From: an uncultured Ruminococcus sp.
GTDB lineage: Bacteria > Bacillota > Clostridia > Oscillospirales > Ruminococcaceae
Length of the DNA stretch: 28,511 bases
Reading direction: 5' to 3'
Assembly: GCA_946537565.1 (NCBI GenBank)
Contig: CAMNFW010000002.1
Coordinates: 1-28,511 of the forward strand
Positions 15,341 to 24,136 of the stretch are shown piece after piece. The notes below the pieces were generated by a model. That model searched no databases, was not told the DNA's origin, and saw nothing but the letters and a program-made list of their open reading frames with translations. Positions within the stretch are counted from its first letter, which is position 1. Each line of letters opens with the position of its first letter. The position numbers and the translations under genes are program-made.

Positions 15341-17179
15341 TTATTCAACTGTAACGCTCTTTGCAAGATTTCTCGGCTTGTCAACATCATATCCCTTTGC
15401 AACTGAAACATAATATCCCAGAAGCTGAAGCGGAACAACTGAAAGACTGCCTGCAAAATGCGGATCGGTCTGAGGAATGTAAACTGTAAAATCAACAAGG
15501 TCTTCAATGTTATAGTTACCATAGGTGGTAAGACCCATAAGTGAAGCTCCACGGGATTTTACCTCTTCCATATTGCTTACGGTTTTTTCATACAGGCTGG
15601 GCTGAGTGAGAATACCAATAACCAGTATACCGTCCTCAATAAGACTGATCGGTCCATGCTTAAGCTCACCGGCAGCATATGCTTCGGAGTGGATATAGCT
15701 TATCTCCTTCATCTTAAGGCTGCCTTCAAGACCTATAGCATAGTCAATACCTCTGCCGATGAAGAATGCGTCCTTTGAACCAGCCAGCTTATTTGCAAAC
15801 CACTGGATACGCTCCTTGTCTTCGAGGATCTTTGTGATCTTGTCCGGGATAGTGTAAAGCTCAGTGATAAGCTCGGAGCAGGTTTTTTCGTCCATTTCAC
15901 CTCTTGCTTTGGCAAAACCGATAGCAAGAAGATATCCTGCGATCAGCTGAGTGCTGTAAGCCTTGGTGGTGGCAACGGAGATCTCTGGACCGGCAAGCGT
16001 GTAAAATACATTATCCGCTTCACGGGCAATTGATGAACCTACAACATTTACGATACCCAGTGTCTTTATGCCTTTTTCTTTAGCTCTTCTCAAAGCTTCA
16101 AGACTGTCAGCAGTCTCACCGGACTGGCTGATTATGATAACAAGACTGTCCTTGACCAGCTTCATCTTCCTGTATCTGAACTCCGATGCAAGCTCAACAC
16201 GGACCGGGATAGATGTATAATCTTCAATTACATACTGCACTGCCATTCCTACATGATATGCTGAACCGCAGGCAACTATATATATCTGGCTGATACTCTG
16301 CATTGCTTCATCAGTCAGACCAATGGAATCAAAGTTGATCTTTCCGTCCTTGACAACAGAATTGATAGTATCCTTTATAACCTGAGGCTGTTCGTGGATC
16401 TCCTTGAGCATGAAATGTTCATAGCCGCCTTTTTCAGCTGCTTTAGCATCCCATTTGATCTCGACAAGATCTTTGCTTATCTCTTCACTGTCGATATTAT
16501 AGAAAGTTACCTTTCCCTTTTCAAGCTTAGCGATCTCACGGTTTCCGATATAGTAAACATTTCTGGTATACTTAAGTATAGCCGGAACATCTGATGCAAC
16601 ATAGGTCTCACCGTTGGCGATGCCAATTATCATCGGGCTGTCCTTGCGTGCAGCATAGATCTCGCCGGGATAATCCCTGAACATTACACAAAGTGCGTAT
16701 GAACCACGAATGCGTACCATAGCACGGGAAATTGAATCTATCGGACCCAGACCGTACTTTTTGAAATAATAATCTATCAGCTTTACTGCCACCTCAGTGT
16801 CAGTCTGAGAATAAAATGAGTAACCGCTCTTGGTGAGCTTTTCCTTAAGCTCCTGATAATTCTCGATTATACCGTTATGTACACCGATAACATTCTCATC
16901 ATCGCTGGCATGGGGGTGAGCATTGATGGTTGAAGGCTCGCCATGAGTAGCCCAGCGTGTATGACCTATACCGCAGCTGCCATGGACAGCATTGCCTTCA
17001 TTGGTCATTTCCTTAAGAACCTTGAGTTTACCCTTTGCCTTAACGATCTCCGGTTCTTTATCGCCGTCACGGACAGCGATGCCGGCTGAATCATAACCTC
17101 TGTATTCAAGCTTTGAAAGTCCGTCCAGCAGTATCGGAGCCGCCTGACTGACACCGGTAAATCCGACTATTCCGCACAT
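15341..17179 (-). CDS. glmS: glutamine--fructose-6-phosphate aminotransferase (isomerizing)
   Basis: Makes glucosamine-6-phosphate from fructose-6-phosphate and glutamine, the first step towards UDP-GlcNAc for peptidoglycan. The 612 residues fit the family length. N-terminal glutaminase domain: MCGIVGFTG with Cys2 nucleophile, LEYRGYDSAG, GHTRWATHGEPS, GVHNGIIENY. Two SIS domains follow: SQSGETADSLEALR and the second with GRGIDYAIGLEGSLKMKEISYIH and ELKHGPISLI. The C-terminus DKPRNLAKSVTVE is characteristic. Monocistronic, with its own promoter (17247-17275) and a leader of about 60 bases. That leader is too short for a glmS ribozyme, so feedback control by that RNA is absent here. Confidence 0.98.
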   Translation of the reverse strand: MCGIVGFTGVSQAAPILLDGLSKLEYRGYDSAGIAVRDGDKEPEIVKAKGKLKVLKEMTNEGNAVHGSCGIGHTRWATHGEPSTINAHPHASDDENVIGVHNGIIENYQELKEKLTKSGYSFYSQTDTEVAVKLIDYYFKKYGLGPIDSISRAMVRIRGSYALCVMFRDYPGEIYAARKDSPMIIGIANGETYVASDVPAILKYTRNVYYIGNREIAKLEKGKVTFYNIDSEEISKDLVEIKWDAKAAEKGGYEHFMLKEIHEQPQVIKDTINSVVKDGKINFDSIGLTDEAMQSISQIYIVACGSAYHVGMAVQYVIEDYTSIPVRVELASEFRYRKMKLVKDSLVIIISQSGETADSLEALRRAKEKGIKTLGIVNVVGSSIAREADNVFYTLAGPEISVATTKAYSTQLIAGYLLAIGFAKARGEMDEKTCSELITELYTIPDKITKILEDKERIQWFANKLAGSKDAFFIGRGIDYAIGLEGSLKMKEISYIHSEAYAAGELKHGPISLIEDGILVIGILTQPSLYEKTVSNMEEVKSRGASLMGLTTYGNYNIEDLVDFTVYIPQTDPHFAGSLSVVPLQLLGYYVSVAKGYDVDKPRNLAKSVTVE

Positions 17180-17215
17180 AATCTATCTTACCTCCTGTAA
17201 TATTTCATTTATTAA

Positions 17216-17241
17216 AGTATAATTCTGCACACATTTATACT
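17216..17241. repeat. inverted repeat in the glmS leader
   Basis: AGTATAA (17216-17222) and TTATACT (17235-17241) form a 7-bp dyad with 12-base spacing, at about the start of glmS transcription. It could be an operator or a weak leader hairpin. Confidence 0.4.
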
Positions 17242-17246
17242 ATCAT

Positions 17247-17275
17247 ATTATATCCCATTTCATTACTTTTGTCAA
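17247..17275 (-). promoter_or_regulatory. perfect-consensus glmS promoter
   Basis: On the minus strand TTGACA (17275-17270), 17 bases, TATAAT (17252-17247). The glmS ATG, preceded by AGGAGGT, lies about 70 bases downstream. Confidence 0.87.
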
Positions 17276-17326
17276 CTGTTTTTTTACAGTTCCTCATACC
17301 AGCTCCTGAACTCTTAAGGATATAAG

Positions 17327-17355
17327 TTGACAAAATATGAATATAATGATATAAT
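17327..17355 (+). promoter_or_regulatory. consensus extended -10 promoter of the alpha/beta-hydrolase operon
   Basis: TTGACA (17327-17332), 17 bases, TATAAT (17350-17355), with TGA directly before the -10. The -10 is embedded in the left arm of a perfect inverted repeat (17347-17378). Confidence 0.86.
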
Positions 17356-17378
17356 ATTTTTGTTGAAATATTATATCA
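17347..17378. promoter_or_regulatory. perfect 13-bp inverted repeat, candidate operator
   Basis: TGATATAATATTT (17347-17359), spacer TTGTTG, AAATATTATATCA (17366-17378). The dyad covers the extended -10 and the predicted start of transcription (about 17362). Only the right arm would be transcribed, which favours a DNA operator for a dimeric regulator over an RNA hairpin. Confidence 0.7.
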
Positions 17379-17392
17379 AGAAGAGGTAAAAA

Positions 17393-18313
17393 ATGAAGAG
17401 AATATACTACAGTACTGCTCAGGACGGATTCTATGGTGCTTACTTTCCAAATCCCTCCCCCACCTCAAAGGCTGTTATCCTCATGCTGGGTGACAAAATA
17501 GACGATCTCATGGCGAAAATGGGAGTGAAATGGCTTCACGCTCAGGGCTGCAATGTGCTGACAATGGCACCTGAAACCAAAGACTACTCTTTCCACGAAT
17601 TTAAAATTGAATTCTTTGAGGAGGCAATCAGCTGCCTAAGAAAAAACAGAAATGTGAAGTTCGGGATTTTCGGCGCTTCAACTACCGCTATGGCTGCCCT
17701 TGCTGCTTCATCGCTTATCCATGATCTCACCCTGACTATCGCATTGTCTCCCTCAGATTTCATAATGGAAGGCTTCTTCCGTGACGGTCTGGACGGTGCT
17801 GCTGAAAGACCCGGAAACTACATTTCTTCCCTCTCATATCACGGCAAAGGTCTGCCATTTCTTCCCTATGCTTACCGTCACCCGGAATATGGAAAAAAAC
17901 TTAAGGAGGAAGCAAAGCGCAGAGGTGACATGGCTGCTGCAAGAGATCTGTTTGACCGCTCAGAAGAGCTTTGTCCTGTAACCGAAGAGATGAAGATCAA
18001 GGTTGAAAACATCAAGGGAAAAATTGCACTTGTAGGAGCCAGGGACGATTCTCTCTGGGATACCTGCCGGTATATAAAACGTATGGCTGACAGACTCAGG
18101 CATACTCCCCATGAATGCAAATGTGCTGCTCTCGTTTATGAATACGGCTCACACCTGGTTCTTCCGCAGTCTATGCTGGAAACTATCCTGCCATTCGGTT
18201 CTTCTCTCATTCTGAGATTCACTTTCAAAACCCTTCGTGAGCACCCTGCTGAATGTAAAAATACAAGAATTGATATCGACAGAAAACTCCGCAGGATAAT
18301 CAAAGACTGGTAA
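17393..18313 (+). CDS. alpha/beta hydrolase, acyl-CoA thioesterase/BAAT C-terminal-like
   Basis: 306-residue cytoplasmic protein resembling the BAAT C-terminal alpha/beta-hydrolase family. After an oxyanion-side segment (AVILMLGDKID near 27-37) comes the nucleophile elbow FGIFGASTTAM with Ser96; the residue after the usual small position is Thr, not Gly, so the motif is G-x-S-x-T. IALVGARDDSLW near residue 210 supplies the acid and YEYGSHLVLP near 250 the His, completing a triad. GAGGT precedes the ATG. A sugar-epimerase-like gene follows after 36 bases on the same strand, likely the same transcript. Substrate not determinable; esters or thioesters are the family theme. Confidence 0.8.
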   Translation: MKRIYYSTAQDGFYGAYFPNPSPTSKAVILMLGDKIDDLMAKMGVKWLHAQGCNVLTMAPETKDYSFHEFKIEFFEEAISCLRKNRNVKFGIFGASTTAMAALAASSLIHDLTLTIALSPSDFIMEGFFRDGLDGAAERPGNYISSLSYHGKGLPFLPYAYRHPEYGKKLKEEAKRRGDMAAARDLFDRSEELCPVTEEMKIKVENIKGKIALVGARDDSLWDTCRYIKRMADRLRHTPHECKCAALVYEYGSHLVLPQSMLETILPFGSSLILRFTFKTLREHPAECKNTRIDIDRKLRRIIKDW

Positions 18314-18349
18314 TACCATAAATATATCTGTCAATCAGGAGATGATCTT

Positions 18350-19207
18350 ATGTTATATGAATTAAAAAATGATAACCTTTCTTTCACCGCTGATACCTTC
18401 GGCGCTGAGCTTCATTCCCTTAAGCTTAACGGTCTTGAGTACCTATGGCAGTGCGGTGATTCATGGAAACGCTATGCTCCGGTACTCTTTCCATTCATAT
18501 GCTCACCAAAAAACAATGAGTACCGTGCAGACGGTAAACTCTTCAAAATGAAGGCTAATCATGGTTTTGCCCGTGACCTTGAATTTGAACTTCTGGAACA
18601 AAACAGCACCGGCATTTCATTTATTCTTCATTCAAATGATATTACCCTTGCCCAGTATCCCTATGACTTTGAGTTTATTGTGAAATATACCCTTCTGGCT
18701 GACGGTGTGAACGTTGAAAATATCGTCCGCAATACCGGTGATAAGCCTATGTATTTCTACATCGGAGGTCACCCTGCTTTCAATTGTCCCCTATCTGACG
18801 GCGAGACATTTGAAGACTATTACGTTGAATATGAAAAGAACGAGCATATCACCCGCAATATTAATAATTCCGATGTTACCCTTGTTGAAAACGGAAATAT
18901 TCTTCCTCTGACAAGAGAGCTTTTCGACTATGATTCTATCCCTGTTGCTCAGCCTAATTCAAAAAAGATCAGTCTCAGGTCTGAAAAGTCTGAACATTCC
19001 GTCACCGTTGATTTTCCGCAGTCTGAATGTATAACGATATGGTCTCCAACCGGCGACAGAAACGCTGCTTTCCTCTGCCTTGAACCCTGGACAAGTGTTC
19101 CAACTTATTTTGACGATGATGAAATGGATATCGAAAAGAAGGCTCATGCCATTAAACTTGACTCCGGCAAATCTTACAGCTATGCCTATTCCATTCATCT
19201 TTCCTGA
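18350..19207 (+). CDS. aldose 1-epimerase-like protein (galactose mutarotase fold)
   Basis: 285-residue protein with beta-supersandwich features of the aldose 1-epimerase/LacX-like group: the N-terminal pattern GAELHSLKLNGLEYLWQCG, a substrate-side KANHGFARDLEF (His near residue 69), FYIGGHPAFNCPL near residue 140 with a conserved His, and a late LCLEPWTSVPTY with the likely catalytic Glu. Members interconvert anomers of aldoses or phosphorylated sugars; the LacX-like subgroup has poorly known substrates. AGGAGATG lies at good distance from the start. It is the second gene after the alpha/beta hydrolase. Confidence 0.88.
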   Translation: MLYELKNDNLSFTADTFGAELHSLKLNGLEYLWQCGDSWKRYAPVLFPFICSPKNNEYRADGKLFKMKANHGFARDLEFELLEQNSTGISFILHSNDITLAQYPYDFEFIVKYTLLADGVNVENIVRNTGDKPMYFYIGGHPAFNCPLSDGETFEDYYVEYEKNEHITRNINNSDVTLVENGNILPLTRELFDYDSIPVAQPNSKKISLRSEKSEHSVTVDFPQSECITIWSPTGDRNAAFLCLEPWTSVPTYFDDDEMDIEKKAHAIKLDSGKSYSYAYSIHLS

Positions 19208-19227
19208 AAACATTGATAACTGTTATG

Positions 19228-19262
19228 CTCCGAAATAAACCGAATATATTCCGGGAGTATTT
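19228..19262 (+). terminator. weak terminator-like hairpin after the epimerase gene
   Basis: CTCCGAA and TTC-CG-GGAG can form a bulged stem, followed by a T-rich stretch. The pairing is imperfect. Confidence 0.35.
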
Positions 19263-19287
19263 CTTCTGCAATTCCGCACAAATACTC

Positions 19288-19316
19288 TTGACTTTTTGAT
19301 CCAAAAATGTTATAAT
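19288..19316 (+). promoter_or_regulatory. promoter of the DUF1508 gene
   Basis: TTGACT (19288-19293), 17 bases, TATAAT (19311-19316) with an extended -10 TGT. The leader to the ATG at 19392 is about 70 bases. Confidence 0.82.
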
Positions 19317-19391
19317 CATATAGGACATTGTCCAGATATAAGTGTGTTAATTTAAATGCACATTTTAAAACGGAAAGGTGTTGTTTAAAAA

Positions 19392-19769
19392 ATGGGAAAA
19401 TTTGTTATCAAGGCTTCCGGCTCAGGCTATTCTTTCAGCCTTAAAGCCACAAACGGTCAGGTAATCGCTTCCGGCAGCAAGGTGTATAACGACCTTGAAA
19501 GCGTCAAGGCTGCTATCGCTGACATCACTGCTGCTGCTCCAGGTGCGGCACTCGAAGATCAGACCGCAGAGGGCTTTGCTGTTCAGGCTGCTCCAAAGTT
19601 TGAGGTATATACCGATAAGGCAGGCGAAACACGTTTTCGTCTTAAGGGTGCGGATGACGGGATCCTTGCTGTCAGCGAGGGTTATGCAAGAAAAGACAGC
19701 TGCCTTAATGGTGTTGAAAGTGTCCGCAAAAACTCAGCTGATTCTGAGATAGTTGAATCTGAAGAATAA
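19392..19769 (+). CDS. tandem DUF1508 (YegP-like) protein
   Basis: 125 residues in two YegP-like units. The first begins GKFVIKASGSGYSFSLKATNG and the second, from about residue 67, reads KFEVYTDKAGETRFRLKGADDG and continues to GYARKDSCLNGVESVRKNS, the family's closing motif. The first unit is degenerate in that closing motif (ESVKAAIADI). DUF1508 proteins are small, beta-rich and of unknown cellular role. Start chosen with GGAAAGGTG upstream. Monocistronic, with its own promoter and terminator. Confidence 0.87.
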   Translation: MGKFVIKASGSGYSFSLKATNGQVIASGSKVYNDLESVKAAIADITAAAPGAALEDQTAEGFAVQAAPKFEVYTDKAGETRFRLKGADDGILAVSEGYARKDSCLNGVESVRKNSADSEIVESEE

Positions 19770-19776
19770 ATATTTT

Positions 19777-19815
19777 CCGCCGGCTTTGGATAGACCACTG
19801 TTCGGCGGTTTTTTT
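19777..19815 (+). terminator. rho-independent terminator of the DUF1508 gene
   Basis: CCGCCG (19777-19782) and CGGCGG (19803-19808) enclose a 20-base loop and are followed by seven T, just after the stop. Confidence 0.85.
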
Positions 19816-19999
19816 ATAACTCCTGTCCCCGTTTTTTTTCTCAGCTTAACTCCTGCTGTTTACAGAGTTCAGGATACAGCAGAGGCTTCTGTTTCCTGTA
19901 AAAAATCATCTGTATTTCTCTGTAAAAAATGTTGATCAGAAAAATATCTGCTGACTGTATGAAAATTTGCGAAAACCTCTTTTATTTTCATAATTAATG

Positions 20000-20008
20000 T
20001 GCTATAAT
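20000..20008 (+). promoter_or_regulatory. extended -10 promoter of the yfhO operon
   Basis: TGCTATAAT (extended -10) about 46 bases before the start at 20055. The -35 region, near TTTATTTTC, is poor. Confidence 0.6.
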
Positions 20009-20054
20009 AAATAGAGCAAAATCAAATTGCACTTACTGATTCCCGGAGGAAATA

Positions 20055-22499
20055 ATGAAAACTACCAACTACAGATTTACTCGTTTCACAAAGGAACGCT
20101 ATCTTGCAGCCTTTTTACTGGGTTTTGCTGTGTTTATTGTCACCGCCATACCAGTAATGCTCTGCGAAAAAGGATACTTTATTTACTATGGAGATTATAA
20201 TGCACAGCAAATCCCCTTCTACGCCCTTGCAAATGACGCTGTCAGAAACGGTCAGCTAGGCTGGAACTGGTATACAGACTTAGGCTCTGACCTGCTGACA
20301 TCTTATTCGTTTTACCTGATAGGCAGCCCGTTTTTCTGGCTTACTGTGCTGCTCCCCAGGTGGCTTGTGACATATTCAATGCCGGTGCTTCTGGCACTTA
20401 AACACGGATTCGCTTCACTCACCGCTTACATCTACATAAGAAAATTCGTCCGAAGCAAAAATGCTGCTCTCACCGGCGGTCTGCTGTATGCTTTTTCCGG
20501 TTTCCAGGTATTCAATTTATTTTTCAACCATTTCCATGATGTTACTGCTTTTTTCCCCCTTATGCTTATCGCTATGGAAAATATGATCAACCAGAATAAA
20601 AAAGGCTGGTTTGCTGTAACTGTCGCACTCATGGCTTGTATAAACTACTATTTCTTCACCGGTCAGGCTGTGTTTCTGGTGATATACTATCTGGTCAGAA
20701 TGAAAGCCCCGGACTTCAATACTTCATGGAAAAAATTCTTCCTGCTGGCTTTTGAAGCCATAATCGGAACAGCAGCTGCTGCGTTTATACTTCTACCGTC
20801 AGCGCTGCTTATTATCGGCAACGATCGTGTTAACAATCCGCTGTTCGGTCTGAACGCAGTGATATACCCTGACAAGACCCTTATCCCAAGAATTATACAG
20901 ACATTTTTTATGCCGTGTGATATTCCGGCAAATCCTAACCTCTTTACCTCAGAATATGAAAAATGGGCTTCAATAGGCGGTTATCTCCCGGTGTTCTCAA
21001 TGATCGGAGTTATAACCTTCATGAGGACACGAAAAAAACACTGGGCTTCAAAATTTACCGCAATTATTGCTGTTTTCGCTGCTATTCCTATTCTCAACAG
21101 TCTTTTTCAGGCTGCTAACGGCTACTACTACGCCCGCTGGTTCTATATGCCGATCCTCATTCTCTCAATGATGACTGCCCAGGTCATCGACGATGAAGAG
21201 GCTGATGAACGTCCGGCTGTTAAAATCAATATCGCCGTTCTTATCGCCTTCGGTCTCATTGCTCTTATCCCAACTAAAAATGACAAGGGTCAGATCAAAT
21301 GGTTCAGCCTGCCTGATAGTATCCTGTATTTTGCTGTTCAGCTGGCGGTGGCTGCTGCCGGACTGACTGCCGCTGTAATTCTGTTCAGGCTTAAACGCAA
21401 AGGCAGAGAATTCCAGACAGCTGCCGTATGGGTCACAGCTTTTGCATCTGTGATCTGCATTTTCACTGCATCACTTTACGGTGCTGTCACACCCTCTGAT
21501 GCCAAAGAATATGCAGCCGCTGCTATAAATGGCAGAGAAAATCTGTACGAGCAAACCAGCGAGGACAATTTCTTCCGTATTGATATTTCCGAGGACTGCG
21601 ATAATTATTCAATGCTTTGGCAAGTTCCGAATATACGGGCATTTCAGAGTGTTGTCGAGCCTTCGATAATGAGATTTTATCAGACTGTCGGCGTGGGCAG
21701 AGATGTGGCTTCAAGAGCCGATCTTACACATTATACCCTCCGTGGTCTTCTGTCGGTTAAATACTATTACGATGAAAAAAATAAAGACAATGAAAATGAT
21801 AAAGATGCTGCGGATATAGAAGATGAGCTGCCAGGATTTGAGCTGGTCAGCGAAAATGATCATTTCCGGATATATGAAAATAAACTCTATATACCCATGG
21901 GCTTCGGATATGACAAGTGTATTTCTGCTGAAACTGCCAGCAGCAAAGAAACTGCATTGAAGGAAAAACTTCTCATTCAGGCTCTCGTTCTCAGCGATGA
22001 ACAAATTGAGAGATATTCCGATATTATCACTGTTCTCCCTGACAACAAAACCAATATCTCCACCAAAAATACCTACGAAACTGCCTGCCGTGAAAAACAG
22101 CAGAATTGTGCAAGCTCCTTCACCTTCGACTCAAAAGGCTTTGAGGCTCAGATAGAACTCGAAAAGCCAGAGCTGGTATTTTTCAGCGTGCCATACAGCA
22201 AAGGCTGGTCAGCTCAGGTAAACGGTGAAGATGTTCAGGTCGAAGAGGTTTCCTTCGGAATGATGGCTGTAAGAGCTGAAAAAGGAAATAATTCGATCGT
22301 ATTCACTTACCGTACACCCGGACTTGCTTTAGGTCTTCTGATATCCGGCGTCAGTGTTCTGATATTTTTCATTTATATTATTATTTCATTGAAAACCCGA
22401 AGAAAGAATGAACTTACAATATCCGGTACCTATAACTACGCTTCCTGCACTAAGGTCACTGCTTCAGAAGCTTACTGTTCTCACCTGTTCAATAAATAA
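20055..22499 (+). CDS. YfhO-family polytopic membrane protein (GT-C-like)
   Basis: 814 residues. About a dozen hydrophobic segments fill residues 17-480 (for example AFLLGFAVFIVTAIPVML), then a soluble extracellular domain and a final transmembrane segment near 755-780. The first loop carries YYGDYNAQQIPFY, the Asp-containing motif typical of YfhO, a relative of GT-C glycosyltransferases implicated in adding sugars to cell-envelope polymers such as teichoic acids. The membrane-proximal beta-sandwich (FFSVPYSKGWSAQVNGE) is also typical. GGAGG precedes the start. First gene of a tight five-gene operon; the next gene's ribosome binding site AAAGGAG overlaps this stop. The 40-residue tail after the last helix has no obvious feature. 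Confidence 0.87.
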   Translation: MKTTNYRFTRFTKERYLAAFLLGFAVFIVTAIPVMLCEKGYFIYYGDYNAQQIPFYALANDAVRNGQLGWNWYTDLGSDLLTSYSFYLIGSPFFWLTVLLPRWLVTYSMPVLLALKHGFASLTAYIYIRKFVRSKNAALTGGLLYAFSGFQVFNLFFNHFHDVTAFFPLMLIAMENMINQNKKGWFAVTVALMACINYYFFTGQAVFLVIYYLVRMKAPDFNTSWKKFFLLAFEAIIGTAAAAFILLPSALLIIGNDRVNNPLFGLNAVIYPDKTLIPRIIQTFFMPCDIPANPNLFTSEYEKWASIGGYLPVFSMIGVITFMRTRKKHWASKFTAIIAVFAAIPILNSLFQAANGYYYARWFYMPILILSMMTAQVIDDEEADERPAVKINIAVLIAFGLIALIPTKNDKGQIKWFSLPDSILYFAVQLAVAAAGLTAAVILFRLKRKGREFQTAAVWVTAFASVICIFTASLYGAVTPSDAKEYAAAAINGRENLYEQTSEDNFFRIDISEDCDNYSMLWQVPNIRAFQSVVEPSIMRFYQTVGVGRDVASRADLTHYTLRGLLSVKYYYDEKNKDNENDKDAADIEDELPGFELVSENDHFRIYENKLYIPMGFGYDKCISAETASSKETALKEKLLIQALVLSDEQIERYSDIITVLPDNKTNISTKNTYETACREKQQNCASSFTFDSKGFEAQIELEKPELVFFSVPYSKGWSAQVNGEDVQVEEVSFGMMAVRAEKGNNSIVFTYRTPGLALGLLISGVSVLIFFIYIIISLKTRRKNELTISGTYNYASCTKVTASEAYCSHLFNK

Positions 22500-22513
22500 A
22501 GGAGTTGTTTTAA

Positions 22514-23050
22514 ATGCATTTAGAAGAAAAAACTATCGACAGTACCGTCGTTTACGAAGGAAAGATCTTCACGATCACTCACGATAATGTTGAGCTGGAA
22601 AACGGCTGCACCGCTGTAAGAGATGTTCTGCTCCACCACGGCGGAGTATGCGTTATTCCAGTGACTGATGACGGACAGATATTTCTTGTGAAGCAGTTCC
22701 GCTATCCATTCAGAACTGCGACCCTGGAAGTGCCTGCCGGCAAGCTCGAAAAGAATGAAGACCACGCTCAATGCGGTAAACGTGAGCTGCTTGAAGAAAC
22801 TGGCTGCACCTGCGAGGATTATATCTATCTTGGCGAAATGCTGCCGACACCGGCATATAACTCTGAGATAACCTATATGTATATGGCAAGAAAGCTCAGC
22901 TTCGAGAAACAGTCCCTTGACCCGGATGAATTCCTTGACGTTGTGAAAATGCCGCTGTCTGAGGCTCTTGAAAAAGTTATGGACGGCTCTATCCGTGACG
23001 GAAAAACCCAGATCGCTATCCTTAAGGCTGCAAGAATACTCGGTATCTGA
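22514..23050 (+). CDS. Nudix hydrolase, ADP-ribose pyrophosphatase-like
   Basis: 178 residues. The Nudix box is complete: G76, E82, R90, E91, E94, E95 and G97 (PAGKLEKNE then RELLEETGC). The upstream VKQFRYPFRTATLEVPAG is the hallmark of ADP-ribose pyrophosphatases (NudF type), which split ADP-ribose to AMP and ribose-5-phosphate. Length is normal. It starts 14 bases after yfhO with AAAGGAG, and ends 16 bases before the esterase gene. Other nucleoside diphosphate sugars are possible substrates. Confidence 0.9.
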   Translation: MHLEEKTIDSTVVYEGKIFTITHDNVELENGCTAVRDVLLHHGGVCVIPVTDDGQIFLVKQFRYPFRTATLEVPAGKLEKNEDHAQCGKRELLEETGCTCEDYIYLGEMLPTPAYNSEITYMYMARKLSFEKQSLDPDEFLDVVKMPLSEALEKVMDGSIRDGKTQIAILKAARILGI

Positions 23051-23066
23051 AAACGGAGGAGCTGTC

Positions 23067-24122
23067 ATGAAGTCAATCAAACTCAACAGAAATAATTCAA
23101 AGCTGCTCGGCAGAACCTTAGACGGCAATGGTATTCTCAGGCTCATTCAGTCCGGTACAGGTGCTGAATTTGTATTCACCGGAAAAAAACTTAAGATAAC
23201 CATCGGCTGTGATGAATACTCTTTCCGTGACAATGCAAGGACTAATTTCCCCAGAGCTGCAATTCTCGTTGACGGAAGATTTATCGTAAAAAAAGTCATC
23301 GAAAACCGCCGGGAGGAATATATTGTCATCGACAGTCCTGTGACAGTGACGAAAACCGTTCGTATCATCAAGCTTTCTGAAGCTGCCTTCTCAATTGCTG
23401 AGGTCATGCCAATCGAAACTGATGATGCCGCCTACATTTTCCCTGCCCCGGAAAAATCTCTTAAAATAGAAATCATCGGCGATTCTATCACCTGCGGATA
23501 CGGAGTCGATGACAGCAATATCCAATCGGATTTTGCCACCGAAGCTGAAAACTGCATGAAGGCTTATTCATACCTCACCGCCCAGCTTCTTGATGCCGAT
23601 TACAGTCTTTTCTGCTACAGCGGCCACGGTCTCATCAGCGGTTATACACCGGATGAAACAAGAAATACCCGTGAGGTCATTCCCCCTGAATATTACGATA
23701 CATACGGCTATTCCTACGGCTGTGCCGGCGATCAGCACTCTCATGAGATCCCGTGGGATCACAGATTGTTCAAGCCCAATGTTATACTCATTAATCTCGG
23801 TACAAACGATGACAGCTACTGTCAGAAAAACAGTGCCGCTTACGATGAATACACCGAAAAGCTTACGATCTTCCTGCGTAAGGTCAGAAGCCGCTGGCCT
23901 GATGCTCATATCATTTTCTGTCTCGGAATAATACCTGTTGAAATTTACCCTTATGCTGTTAAGGCTGTGCGTCAGCTTCACGACGATAAGATCTATACTT
24001 TCAAGTTCAAAGCTCAGAACGGCTGGCTGGGCTATGGTTCAAACTGGCACCCCTCAGAAGATACTCACAAATGTGCTGCTGAGGAAATCAGCGCCTTTAT
24101 CAAAACTATTATCAATAAATAA
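23067..24122 (+). CDS. SGNH/GDSL esterase, CE2-like two-domain architecture
   Basis: 351 residues, no signal peptide. Residues about 1-125 form a beta-rich domain (LLGRTLDGNGILRLIQSGTG), as in carbohydrate esterase family 2. The SGNH domain follows: GDSITCGYG with the Ser nucleophile near residue 140, LINLGTNDD near 245, and WHPSEDTH near 330 with the catalytic His. CE2 enzymes deacetylate xylans and related glycans and are often secreted; this one appears cytoplasmic, so it may act on imported acetylated oligosaccharides or other esters. A longer frame opens at 22968 inside the Nudix gene, but CGGAGGAG before 23067 fixes the start. Confidence 0.86.
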   Translation: MKSIKLNRNNSKLLGRTLDGNGILRLIQSGTGAEFVFTGKKLKITIGCDEYSFRDNARTNFPRAAILVDGRFIVKKVIENRREEYIVIDSPVTVTKTVRIIKLSEAAFSIAEVMPIETDDAAYIFPAPEKSLKIEIIGDSITCGYGVDDSNIQSDFATEAENCMKAYSYLTAQLLDADYSLFCYSGHGLISGYTPDETRNTREVIPPEYYDTYGYSYGCAGDQHSHEIPWDHRLFKPNVILINLGTNDDSYCQKNSAAYDEYTEKLTIFLRKVRSRWPDAHIIFCLGIIPVEIYPYAVKAVRQLHDDKIYTFKFKAQNGWLGYGSNWHPSEDTHKCAAEEISAFIKTIINK

Positions 24123-24136
24123 AAGGAGTCGATATT

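Noticed and set aside
17180..17392. Possible glmS ribozyme
   Set aside because: A perfect promoter at 17247-17275 leaves only about 60-70 bases before the start codon, too little for the ribozyme, and no matching core was seen.
19896..19930. Direct repeat CTGTAAAAAAT with 24-base spacing
   Set aside because: Two copies only, A-rich and between a terminator and a promoter; compatible with chance.
19753..19935. Small plus-strand frame after the DUF1508 gene
   Set aside because: It overlaps the DUF1508 end and reads through a terminator hairpin; no ribosome binding site.
22520..23146. Minus-strand open frame opposite the Nudix gene
   Set aside because: The plus strand encodes a complete Nudix box; the opposite frame is Phe/Ser-rich and unsupported.
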